A DNA stretch of 6,586 nucleotides from Deltaproteobacteria bacterium (GTDB lineage: Bacteria; Desulfobacterota; Desulfobacteria; Desulfobacterales; JAFDCJ01), in the NCBI GenBank assembly GCA_019310665.1, contig JAFDDW010000119.1, forward strand, positions 1 through 6,586, given 5' to 3'. Below, piece by piece: positions 1 through 5,076 of this stretch; within the stretch, counting starts at the first letter, position 1; each line of letters opens with the position of its first letter. Below the pieces are notes generated by a model that saw nothing but the letters and a program-made list of their open reading frames with translations, did no database searches and had not been told where the DNA came from. The position numbers were made by a program, and so were the translations under genes.

Positions 1-96
1 GGGAGGAGTTTTTATCAGCATTTCAAGAAATTGGGGCTGATTTATTTGTAATGACTCCATATGCTGACCCCAGCGTGTGCCATTTGGTGAAGTTCA

Positions 97-168
<72 letters not shown>

Positions 169-188
169 TGTGGGTCTGTGTGGGTCTG
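169..188 (+). repeat. Perfect 10-bp tandem repeat at the intron-intron junction
   Basis: TGTGGGTCTG occurs twice in a row (169-178 and 179-188). The first copy lies between the predicted end of intron A (168) and the GTGTG start of intron B (178); the second is the start of intron B itself. GTGGGTCT at 170-177 is complementary to AGACCCAC at 540-547 inside intron B, a plausible IBS1-EBS1 target pairing. The short stretch 169-177 would then be the exon left between two introns. Confidence 0.7.
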
Positions 189-1022
189 GAGCGCCAGGAC
201 AAGTCTGGTGCATCTTGCTGACTGAAACGTGTCAGCCTTGGTAATTACTCGTTCGCCATGTAGCGGCGGCCCCCTGCGTGAGGGTAACTGAACGTGGGAA
301 GCGGGCCGGTATTCATAGCAATATATGGATGCAAAAGGGGCGAACCCCCTGGACCGCGACCGTGTGAGCCCTAGCGCAAGCGAACCCGATTCGGCCTCGT
401 TACACTCATTGGGTGTGGCCAAGCTGCCAGAGATGACGAAGCCTGTTACCTGCAGGGAAGAAACGAGCAAGTGCACCTGCAGGGCACCCCGGGGTGATTG
501 GGGAGAGCGCGCACGGAAAGATGCATCGAGGAACCTGGGAGACCCACTGCGGCCCGGTGATAGAGCCGGAAGGCGACCGGGAATAAATAACCGGAAAGTT
601 TGCCGCGGATGGGAGTCGGAGAGGCCCATAGTAGCAAGGAAGCCCTGGAAACAGGGTGGAGCCAAGGGGCCTTGCTGTGGACAAGCTGAGTCAGAAAAGG
701 AGTGTGCCGCTTGGACAATCGTCCCACTACGGAACAGCTGACAATCTGGGGATCTGTTGATGTGTGGCAAAGTGCCCACGTCAAGAAGGTCCGGTTGCCG
801 GTAAAACTCACTACTTTGAGACAGAAGCTTTACCGGAAGGCGAAGTTGGAGCCGAAGTATCGATTCTACGTACTGTATGATCGAATTTATCGGCGAGATG
901 TGCTGAGCAGTGCGTATCAGATTGCTCGGGCGAATAAGGGTGCGGCTGGAGTCGACGGTGTTACTTTCGATGATATTGAAAGCAGCCGTAATGGCGTCGA
1001 GGGTTTTGTGGATGAAATCCAG
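178..1022 (+). mobile_element. Group II intron B, 5' portion, 3'-truncated
   Basis: This is the 5' part of a second group II intron. It begins with GTGTG, matching the GUGYG start consensus. About 520 nt of GC-rich structured RNA (domains I-III and the start of IV) precede a reverse transcriptase reading frame. The stretch around 608-665 has the look of the domain IV entry region of bacterial introns. A candidate EBS1 (AGACCCAC, 540-547) pairs with the eight bases just 5' of the start. The intron is broken at about 1022: most of the RT, domain V and domain VI are missing, and a RAYT element follows. It cannot splice or move by itself as it stands. Whether intron A is a second copy of the same family cannot be judged, because the two segments do not overlap. 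Confidence 0.82.
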
Positions 1023-1064
1023 GTAAGTTGGTTTTGGGGTCTGACCACGATAACTTGTTGTTAA
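702..1064 (+). pseudogene. ltrA: Group II intron reverse transcriptase/maturase, N-terminal fragment
   Basis: The frame encodes the N-terminus of an LtrA-type intron-encoded protein, a reverse transcriptase and splicing maturase. Recognisable blocks are KLTTLRQKLYRKAKLEPKYR (residues 36-55), LYDRIYRRDVL, and the RT0/RT1 signature RANKGAAGVDGVTFDDIE at about residues 75-92. The homologous sequence ends at DEIQ (about residue 107, base 1022). The last codons, up to the stop at 1062-1064, read into the neighbouring RAYT end and are not RT. Family members are typically over 400 aa, so the palm catalytic YADD motif, the maturase domain and any endonuclease domain are all missing. The start is uncertain: GTG at 702 follows AAGGAG too closely, and a start further in is possible. 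The fragment is non-functional. Confidence 0.88.
1034..1049 (+). repeat. Left inverted repeat of the RAYT element
   Basis: TTGGGGTCTGACCACG is a perfect 16-bp inverted match to 1964-1979. It contains the palindrome GGTCTGACC (1038-1046), a potential 4-bp-stem hairpin of the kind recognised by HUH transposases of the IS200/RAYT group. Confidence 0.85.
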
Positions 1065-1156
1065 TACAACATAAAGCCTCTGTGTGGATACCTTTTATGG
1101 TGCTTAGGGCGCCCTTTTGGGGGCCGAAAACGACTCTTTAAGAGAAATTCTGAAAA

Positions 1157-1954
1157 ATGCCACGAGCAAGACGACATTTCATCCCAGGACACATATGGCA
1201 CATAACTCATCGTTGTCATAAGAAGGAATTCCTTCTGAAATTTGCGAAAGATCGTCAGCGATGGATGCACTGGCTATTCGAAGCAAAGAAAAGATACGGC
1301 CTGGCCGTCTTGAACTTTATGATAACCTCAAGTCATATCCATTTGCTTGTAGCTGATGATGATTCAAAAGATGTAATCTCAAGGTCCATGCAGTTGGTTG
1401 CAAGCCGCACCGCTCAGGAATACAATTGGCGCAAAAAGAGAAAGGGCGCTTATTGGGAAGACCGATACCATGCGACAGCCATCGAGCGGGATGAGCATCT
1501 ATTCCGGTGTATCGTTTATCTTGACCTGAATATGGTACGTGCCGGCGTAGTAACGCATCCATCTGATTGGGGGTTCAGTGGATATAATGAGATCCAAAAT
1601 CCCCGTAAAAGATATGCGTTGATAAATTACCAACGACTGATGCAACTGTTGAACATTCAAACGGTTGAAGAATTAAAGAAATCCCATAGTGGCTGGATTG
1701 AAGAAGCCTTAAGAAACAACAGTTCTGTCCGCGAAAGCAAATGGGTAAAAAGTGTTGCCGTTGGGAGTAAAGAATTTGTTGAAATGACAAAAGAGAAACT
1801 CGGTTTCCAGGTGAAAGGTCGAAGTGTGAGCCGAAGCGGTGACAATTACCAGCTCCGGGAGCAGCAAACAGCTTACAGCCCCCTTTTTACCCGTGAAAAC
1901 AGCTCGCTAAGCGATGATAACACCTATTTCTGGGACGAATCTGATGTGATATAA
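1157..1954 (+). CDS. REP-associated tyrosine transposase (RAYT, Y1_Tnp family)
   Basis: This 265-residue HUH single-strand transposase would cut and rejoin hairpin-bearing DNA ends through a 5'-phosphotyrosine. The fold starts at RRHFIPGHIWHITHRCH (residues 5-21). The metal-binding HUH motif is H60-I-H62 in SSHIHLLV, and the likely nucleophile is Y121 in CIVYLDLNMVRAGVV. The YWEDRYHATAI block (99-109) and the W-x-F-S-x-Y region (138-143) are typical of the family. The C-terminal part (about 190-265, with AVGSKEFVE and NTYFWDE) is the extension common in the longer members. The start codon ATG at 1157 has only a weak upstream AGAG. The gene appears intact and sits between inverted repeats, so the element may be active or mobilisable. 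Bases 1105-1124 form a GC-rich hairpin (GGCGCCC-tttt-GGGGGCC) in the leader. Confidence 0.9.
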   Translation: MPRARRHFIPGHIWHITHRCHKKEFLLKFAKDRQRWMHWLFEAKKRYGLAVLNFMITSSHIHLLVADDDSKDVISRSMQLVASRTAQEYNWRKKRKGAYWEDRYHATAIERDEHLFRCIVYLDLNMVRAGVVTHPSDWGFSGYNEIQNPRKRYALINYQRLMQLLNIQTVEELKKSHSGWIEEALRNNSSVRESKWVKSVAVGSKEFVEMTKEKLGFQVKGRSVSRSGDNYQLREQQTAYSPLFTRENSSLSDDNTYFWDESDVI

Positions 1955-1963
1955 ATAAGATAG

Positions 1964-1979
1964 CGTGGTCAGACCCCAA
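1964..1979 (-). repeat. Right inverted repeat of the RAYT element
   Basis: CGTGGTCAGACCCCAA is the exact reverse complement of 1034-1049 and contains the palindrome GGTCAGACC (1967-1975). It begins 9 bp after the transposase stop codon. Confidence 0.85.
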
Positions 1980-2004
1980 TTTTTTGCCAATTTTTCAATT
2001 TCTT

Positions 2005-2049
2005 CAGCGGAGTGCAAAAAGCCGCGCCCGCTGATTTGCGGCGTTATGA
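2005..2049 (+). repeat. Right half of an attC site (remnant)
   Basis: The sequence ends in GCGTTATGAA, an R' core (GTT at 2043-2045). An inverted repeat CAGCGG (2005-2010)/CCGCTG (2028-2033) precedes it. GTTATGAA (2043-2050) is perfectly complementary to TTCATAAC at 2414-2421, the R'' of the next attC, so 2043 is the left boundary of the DUF3024 cassette. No R'' (...AAC) or L'' arm is visible on the left, where the RAYT right end begins. The left half was probably lost when the group II intron and/or the RAYT element entered. Confidence 0.6.
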
Positions 2050-2064
2050 ACAAAGAGAACAGAA

Positions 2065-2409
2065 ATGGCATTTTCGGAAATAGAGTTACACAAGATAAAA
2101 AAGCTTGTCGGATCACTTTGTGAAAAGAGATCACCTGCACATATCAGAGACCAATTGCGGGTTGATTATAAAATTCAAAATCAAGACATAATTATTTTTG
2201 AAATTCGACCTCAATGGAATGATCCTAAAAAGCAAATTGAATCGCCCTTCGCAAAACTCAAGTTTGTACGAAGTCGAAATCACTGGAAACTATATTGGCA
2301 TAGAGCAGATATGAAGTGGCATAAATATGAGCCGTTTGAGTCGTCAAGAGATCTTGCGGAGTTGGTGAAGGAGATAGATACTGATCAACACTGGTGCTTT
2401 TTCGGATAA
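2065..2409 (+). CDS. DUF3024 family protein
   Basis: This 114-residue protein has the features of DUF3024: an N-terminal MAFSEIELHKIKKLVGSLCE helix, HIRDQLRVDYKI (25-36), the core IIIFEIRPQWNDP (43-55), WKLYWHRADMKWHKYEP (73-89) and the highly characteristic C-terminal W-C-F-F-G. The family has no established function that I know of; it is small, soluble, probably cytoplasmic, and is seen in integron cassettes. The start codon lies 22 bp inside the cassette boundary (2043), leaving no room for a promoter. Expression must come from upstream or from attC read-through. The Shine-Dalgarno is weak (AGAG). It is the only gene in its cassette and its attC begins 5 bp after the stop codon. Length is normal for the family. 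Confidence 0.85.
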   Translation: MAFSEIELHKIKKLVGSLCEKRSPAHIRDQLRVDYKIQNQDIIIFEIRPQWNDPKKQIESPFAKLKFVRSRNHWKLYWHRADMKWHKYEPFESSRDLAELVKEIDTDQHWCFFG

Positions 2410-2413
2410 AAAT

Positions 2414-2519
2414 TTCATAACAACCCAGTGGAGCTGACGGCGTGTAGGATGGCGGGTTTATCGTAAAGGCCCTGCATACTCGCAACTCGTCGGGGCCGCA
2501 GCTCACTTCCACGTTATAC
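2414..2519 (+). repeat. attC site 1
   Basis: R'' is TTCATAAC (2414-2421) and R' is GTTATAC (2513-2519). L'' AGTGGAGCTGACGGC (2427-2441) pairs with L' GCCGCAGCTCACT (2495-2507) across 13 bp, leaving two unpaired bases (a G near 2430 and A2437) on the L'' side. Such extrahelical bases tell the integrase which strand of the folded site to use. The site is about 106 bp, at the long end of attC sizes. Confidence 0.85.
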
Positions 2520-2548
2520 CGTTTTAGAAGTTATTTGGAGATTGATTT

Positions 2549-2806
2549 ATGCCTGAAATATCAAGATTTCTTGGAATTATTATTGCAATGTTTTATAAAG
2601 ATCATGCACCACCACATTTTCATGCAATATATGGTGAATATGAGATTACCGTTGAGATAGATTCTGGTGTGATTAATGGCCGTTTTCCGAAGCGAGCGCT
2701 TAGACTTGTCCTCGAGTGGCTTGAGATTCATAAAGATGAATTGCTAGAAAATTGGCAACTTGCAGAGGAAAAGAAACCTTTAAATAAAATAGCCCCATTG
2801 GAGTAG
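2549..2806 (+). CDS. DUF4160 domain protein, possible TA partner
   Basis: This 85-residue protein matches the DUF4160 pattern: MPEISRFLGIIIAMFYKDH, then the conserved HAPPHFHAIYGEYEITVEI (residues 19-37), which is rich in histidines (H19, H23, H25), then a helix RALRLVLEWLEIHKDELLENW. The biochemical activity is not established to my knowledge; the clustered histidines suggest metal or RNA contact, which is inference. It starts 36 bp after the cassette boundary with GGAG at 2537-2540. The downstream DUF2442 gene begins 4 bp after its stop codon. DUF4160 and DUF2442 genes are very often adjacent in bacteria, and the pair has the size and arrangement of a two-gene toxin-antitoxin module, but this is not shown here. 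Confidence 0.85.
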   Translation: MPEISRFLGIIIAMFYKDHAPPHFHAIYGEYEITVEIDSGVINGRFPKRALRLVLEWLEIHKDELLENWQLAEEKKPLNKIAPLE

Positions 2807-2810
2807 TATT

Positions 2811-3056
2811 ATGATACCAAGAGTTATTGACGCAAAATATATTAAAGACTATACCCTTTATCTCCGTTTTTCCGATGGTTCTGATGGCGAAGTTGATTTG
2901 GAGCATGAACTAGATGGTGAGATATTTGAGCCACTAAAAGACATTTCCTATTTTAAAGATTTCATTGTTAATCAAGAATTTCATACAGTTGTGTGGCCGA
3001 ATGGCGCTGACTTCGCCCCAGAGTTTTTATTTGAGAGGCTGCAAGTCCTGGCATAA
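2811..3056 (+). CDS. DUF2442 domain protein, partner of DUF4160
   Basis: This 81-residue protein fits DUF2442: MIPRVIDAKYIKDYTLYLRF (N-terminal beta strands), FSDGSDGEVDL (20-30), LDGEIFEPLKDISYFKDFIV, and the hallmark TVVWPNGADFAPEFLFERL (58-76). DUF2442 is a small fold often encoded next to DUF4160 or near TA-like loci; its role is not settled. GGAG at 2800-2803 inside the end of the upstream gene gives a good ribosome site 7 bp before ATG. The stop codon TAA (3054-3056) lies inside the R'' element of attC 2, so gene and recombination site overlap. It is co-transcribed with DUF4160 by position. Confidence 0.85.
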   Translation: MIPRVIDAKYIKDYTLYLRFSDGSDGEVDLEHELDGEIFEPLKDISYFKDFIVNQEFHTVVWPNGADFAPEFLFERLQVLA

Positions 3057-3179
3057 CAAAGGCATGAAGTTGGACGGGCTGTATCGTGCGATTTTTTAGT
3101 CTCTTGATTGATTCCTACTGATAAGCCTTTTTATTCTTCCGGGATTGTAATCGCCCGCCACTTATGCCCGGCGTTGGCC
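3051..3179 (+). repeat. attC site 2
   Basis: R'' is GCATAAC (3051-3057) and R' is GTTGGCC (3173-3179). L'' (3061-3079, GGCATGAAGTTGGACGGGC) pairs with L' (3153-3168, GCCCGCCACTTATGCC) over all 16 L' bases, leaving exactly three extrahelical bases (G, T, A) on the L'' side. This is the clearest attC structure in the window. The loop (about 73 nt) differs in sequence from attC 3, 5 and 6, so this cassette probably came from another array. Confidence 0.9.
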
Positions 3180-3191
3180 CTATCAACAGTC

Positions 3192-3230
3192 TTGACAATA
3201 TGCCCTCTATGATGTACAGTCAAGTGTACA
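3192..3230 (+). promoter_or_regulatory. Promoter with paired TGTACA operator for the Phd/VapC cassette
   Basis: A perfect -35 (TTGACA, 3192-3197) is followed after 17 bp by a -10-like TACAGT (3215-3220). Two copies of the palindrome TGTACA (3213-3218 and 3225-3230) overlap and follow the -10, with a 12-bp start-to-start distance. This matches the core motif and geometry described for YefM-YoeB operators, and the downstream antitoxin is of the Phd/YefM family, so autorepression is the likely mode. A GGAGG ribosome site (3236-3240) and ATG at 3247 follow. Confidence 0.75.
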
Positions 3231-3246
3231 CATATGGAGGTGTGCA

Positions 3247-3480
3247 ATGAAAACTATTACATTCACTGATTTCCGTAAAAAGGCTTCCGGTTTCATTACC
3301 GAAGTTGAGCATGGCGAGACGCTTGTTCTTCTTCGCCGCGGCAAGCCTGTAGCTGAAATAGTTCCATTTTCAGATGGCGCCCAAAGTCTACCCTCATGGA
3401 AACAACCCGCAATCCGACTACGTACAAGAGGAAGCGATTTATCATCGGCTATTTTGGAAGAGCGTGAGACGGTTACATGA
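3247..3480 (+). CDS. Phd/YefM family antitoxin
   Basis: This 77-residue antitoxin binds DNA through its N-terminal half and neutralises its toxin with its C-terminal tail. The N-terminal Phd/YefM fold is plain: MKTITFTDFRKKASGFITEVEHGETLVLLRRGKPVAEIVPF, with the strand-turn RRGKPVAEIVP at residues 30-40. The C-terminal part (45-77) is charged and likely disordered until bound by the toxin. GGAGG lies 6 bp upstream of the ATG. The frame overlaps vapC by 4 nt (ATGA, 3477-3480), which couples translation. The dual TGTACA motif upstream is its probable operator. It has its own promoter inside the cassette, so it does not depend on the integron Pc. Confidence 0.92.
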   Translation: MKTITFTDFRKKASGFITEVEHGETLVLLRRGKPVAEIVPFSDGAQSLPSWKQPAIRLRTRGSDLSSAILEERETVT

Positions 3481-3905
3481 AACTGGCGGTTGATTCATCA
3501 TCTTTTGCCAAAAGATATGTTCAAGAGGTTGGCAGCGATGAGCTGGATCGCTACTTGGAAAGCGCTTCGGAGTTGGCTTTCTGCGTCATTTTAGTGCCTG
3601 AGATCGTTTCTGGCCTCAACCGTCGTTTGAGAGAACGGATCTTGACTATCGCGGACTATCGGGCTGTTAAGAGACAATTGTTGGATGATGTTCGTGACGC
3701 AACAATTTTACAAATCACACCATCTGCCGTCTCACGTTCTGTAAAACTTCTGGAGGGCAATGTTTTACGCTCACTGGACGCTCTTCATGTCGCGTGTGCT
3801 CTTGAGTGGCAGGCTGATCTCTTTGTAACCTCGGACAAAAGGCAATTTGCGGCCTCCACGAATGCAGGTCTTCCTTCTGAATATATAGGCCAACCAATCA
3901 GTTGA
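3477..3905 (+). CDS. vapC: VapC-like PIN-domain ribonuclease toxin
   Basis: This 142-residue PIN-domain protein is a putative Mg-dependent endoribonuclease toxin. The acidic active-site residues are present: D6 in LAVDSSSFAKRY, E42 in VPEIVSGL, D101 in SLDALHVACAL and D120 in TSDKRQF. No disruption is seen. The start overlaps the antitoxin stop. The family commonly cuts tRNA or rRNA, but the target cannot be predicted here. The partner is a Phd/YefM rather than VapB antitoxin, a combination also known in other VapC pairs. The last residues (from about G138) and the stop codon are encoded inside attC 3, so cassette shuffling cannot alter the gene but the C-terminus is fixed by the recombination site. 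Confidence 0.92.
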   Translation: MKLAVDSSSFAKRYVQEVGSDELDRYLESASELAFCVILVPEIVSGLNRRLRERILTIADYRAVKRQLLDDVRDATILQITPSAVSRSVKLLEGNVLRSLDALHVACALEWQADLFVTSDKRQFAASTNAGLPSEYIGQPIS

Positions 3906-4027
3906 GCTGACCAGTCTTCGCTCTAAAGAGCTTCGCCACGGCACGGCGGCGTGTAGTTCGCAGGCTTTTCGAAAAGGCCGTGCAGGCTCGAAACTCATCA
4001 AGGCCGCTGCTCACTTCCACGTTCGCT
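3888..4027 (+). repeat. attC site 3
   Basis: R'' is GGCCAAC (3888-3894), perfectly complementary to this cassette's own start GTTGGCC at 3173. R' is GTTCGCT (4021-4027). The arms near AGTTGAGCTGACC (3900-3912) and GGCCGCTGCTCACTT (4003-4017) pair imperfectly with an extra T on the left. The interior from 3910 to about 3950 is nearly identical to that of attC 6. Length is about 140 bp. Confidence 0.85.
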
Positions 4028-4038
4028 ATCGACATTTA

Positions 4039-4308
4039 TCACTTTTTAAATAGTTCAGAATGGGAACCAGTTCGTTCTAAATACAAATCATAGACTGAGA
4101 TTCGATAGATTAAGATCCAATCTGGTTCAATGTGGCAATCGCGATGTCCTTTCCAATTGCCGGATAATTGGTGGTCATGATACTTAGGCACCAACAATTG
4201 ACCAGCAGCTAATTTCTCGATGACGGCCCTTATTTTGGAAAGGTCCTTGTTTTGTTTCCTGATCCTTTTATAGTCTTTCTTAAATTGCGTCGTGTAATGA
4301 ATGTTCAA
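4039..4308 (-). CDS. yafQ: YafQ-family mRNA interferase toxin (RelE superfamily)
   Basis: This 89-residue toxin of the YafQ type is a ribosome-dependent endoribonuclease. The motifs align closely with E. coli YafQ: KYHDHQLSGNWKGHRDCHIE (42-61), PDWILIYRI, and ERTGSHSELF. The positions equivalent to YafQ catalytic residues are kept: H46, H59, D63, W64 and H83, plus F87 near the C-terminus. The start codon is TTG (4308-4306), overlapping the antitoxin stop as TTGA. An in-frame TAG immediately precedes it and there is no nearby ATG, so TTG is forced. An AAGGA ribosome site lies about 9 nt upstream inside the antitoxin gene. The rare start and the overlap should keep toxin below antitoxin. It is transcribed against the direction of the array. 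Confidence 0.93.
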   Translation of the reverse strand: MNIHYTTQFKKDYKRIRKQNKDLSKIRAVIEKLAAGQLLVPKYHDHQLSGNWKGHRDCHIEPDWILIYRISVYDLYLERTGSHSELFKK

Positions 4309-4565
4309 CTATCAAGTTCCTTGAATAATCCGTCTACAGAGTCTACTTTGTGAACATTCTTCCCCATTTCAGAGTCTTTAAGTGTTTTAGCTGTAACCTC
4401 ATTAGGGATCTTTATTTCAAAGGGGATTCCGTTATGTAACGTAATCTGTGAAAGATACATTGAAATAGCCTCGGACATCGATATGTTTAATTTTTTCAGT
4501 ATCATTTGAGCATTATTTTTAATAACGGGATCTACCCGAGTTTGAATTGTTGCTGTTTTAGCCAT
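4305..4565 (-). CDS. dinJ: DinJ/RelB-family antitoxin
   Basis: This 86-residue ribbon-helix-helix antitoxin is the partner of the YafQ toxin. The N-terminal TIQTRVDPVIKNNAQMILKK (6-25) gives the RHH beta strand and first helix, followed by LNISMSEAISMYL. The segment IPFEIKIPNEVTAKTLKDSE (47-66) and the tail VHKVDSVDGLFKELDS match the toxin-wrapping part of E. coli DinJ (PFD...PN...T...SE, then VHKA...DDLFD.L). A strong AGGAGG lies just upstream of ATG, on the minus strand complementing about 4570-4576. The pair has its own promoter and probable operator at 4595-4643. The length is normal, and the toxin start overlaps its stop by 4 nt. Confidence 0.92.
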   Translation of the reverse strand: MAKTATIQTRVDPVIKNNAQMILKKLNISMSEAISMYLSQITLHNGIPFEIKIPNEVTAKTLKDSEMGKNVHKVDSVDGLFKELDS

Positions 4566-4594
4566 GACTTCCTCCTGCTTATTAGTGCAATTGT

Positions 4595-4643
4595 ATTGAC
4601 AATGTTGTTACATTCAATATACATCATATTTATAAAATATCAA
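4595..4643 (-). promoter_or_regulatory. Minus-strand promoter and inverted-repeat operator for dinJ-yafQ
   Basis: On the minus strand TTGATA (4643-4638) and TATATT (4621-4616) form a -35/-10 pair with a 16-bp spacer. Overlapping and following the -10 is an imperfect inverted repeat at 4595-4618 (ATTGA-ca-ATGT ... ACAT-TCAAT), a good candidate site for RHH antitoxin autorepression. The leader to the ATG at 4565 is about 45 nt. Confidence 0.55.
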
Positions 4644-4677
4644 GTGACTTTTTATCCACGCACCCGCAATGGGCTGA

Positions 4678-4781
4678 AGAGAACAAATAGCTGAACCTGA
4701 CCGGAAAAATTATGTGGTTTCACGTAAAGTCCTGTGCAAGCTCGACGCTCATCAGGGCTGCAGCTCACTTCTACGTTAAAA
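4678..4781 (+). repeat. attC site 4 (degenerate)
   Basis: R'' is AGAGAAC (4678-4684); it matches the complement of the cassette start (GTTCGCTA, 4021) at 6 of 8 positions when extended one base. R' is GTTAAAA (4775-4781). The right arm GGGCTGCAGCTCACTT (4756-4771) is like the other sites, but the left arm (AATAGCTGAACCTGACC) is diverged. The inner sequence GTAAAGTCCTGTGCAAGCTC resembles the matching part of attC 1. Length is about 104 bp. Confidence 0.75.
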
Positions 4782-4868
4782 GCTATTGAAGAAGGTATTC
4801 CATATCAAACGCTTATTTCCAGTCTTGTACATAAATATTTGAATGGCTCCTTAGCTCCAAAATCATAG
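4776..4868 (+). pseudogene. CopG-type antitoxin, C-terminal remnant
   Basis: The frame read from the cassette boundary gives TLKAIEEGIPYQTLISSLVHKYLNGSLAPKS and then TAG (4866-4868). The EGIPYQTLISSLVHKY block is the conserved C-terminal part of CopG-type ribbon-helix-helix antitoxins (CopG_antitoxin family, PF12441-like). The N-terminal two thirds and any start codon or ribosome site are missing. The remnant begins exactly at the attC R' (GTT, 4775), and only 7 bp separate its stop codon from the next attC. No partner toxin is present. The cassette is about 234 bp and carries nothing else that I can support. A long minus-strand frame over it (about 4813-5007) is mostly the inverted attC and is not a gene. 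Confidence 0.72.
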
Positions 4869-4875
4869 AAACGGA

Positions 4876-5015
4876 ACAGAACAAACCAGTGGAGCTGACC
4901 AGTCTTCGCTTTGGGGAGCTTCGCCGCGGCACAGCGGCTTGAAGATAGCGGTTTTTCGTAAAGGCCGTGCAAACTTGAGGTTTATATGGGCCGCTGCTCA
5001 CGCTCACCGTTAGAC
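4876..5015 (+). repeat. attC site 5
   Basis: R'' is ACAGAAC (4876-4882) and R' is GTTAGAC (5009-5015), which fits the GTTRRRY consensus. The left arm AGTGGAGCTGACC (4888-4900) faces the right arm GGCCGCTGCTCAC (4989-5001). The interior (AGTCTTCGCT..GGGGAGCTTCGCC..GGC) is very similar to attC 3 and attC 6. R'' does not match the cassette's own start GTTAAAA, which supports the idea that cassette 5 has lost its true left end. Confidence 0.85.
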
Positions 5016-5076
5016 AGTAAATCTACATGCTGTAAAAGAAATACGGCGGGCAATTTAACAATGATCGAGGAAATTA

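Larger units (their letters stand above)
1034..1979 (+). mobile_element. RAYT (TnpA-REP) element with 16-bp terminal inverted repeats
   Basis: The unit is bounded by TTGGGGTCTGACCACG (1034-1049) and its exact reverse complement (1964-1979) and contains one Y1/HUH transposase gene. The outer 16 bp are perfect, and similarity continues inward for about 12 bp at 9/12 matches. Each end contains a GGTC-N-GACC palindrome able to form a hairpin, as expected of REP-like substrates of RAYT proteins. The left end abuts the broken RT gene (about 1022) and the right end abuts a half attC site. The true outer ends may lie a few bases beyond the repeats (1023-1033 and 1980-1995), where TTGG motifs recur. 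No target-site duplication is obvious. Confidence 0.75.

Noticed and set aside
178..1022. Group IIC-attC intron, the type that targets attC hairpins
   Set aside because: The exon next to the 5' end (169-177) is another intron's flank rather than an attC arm, and the remaining RT fragment is too short to class; it is left unassigned.
4813..5007. Minus-strand 64-residue frame
   Set aside because: Most of it is the inverted attC 5 sequence; the repeat-derived translation also appears from other attC sites in the window.
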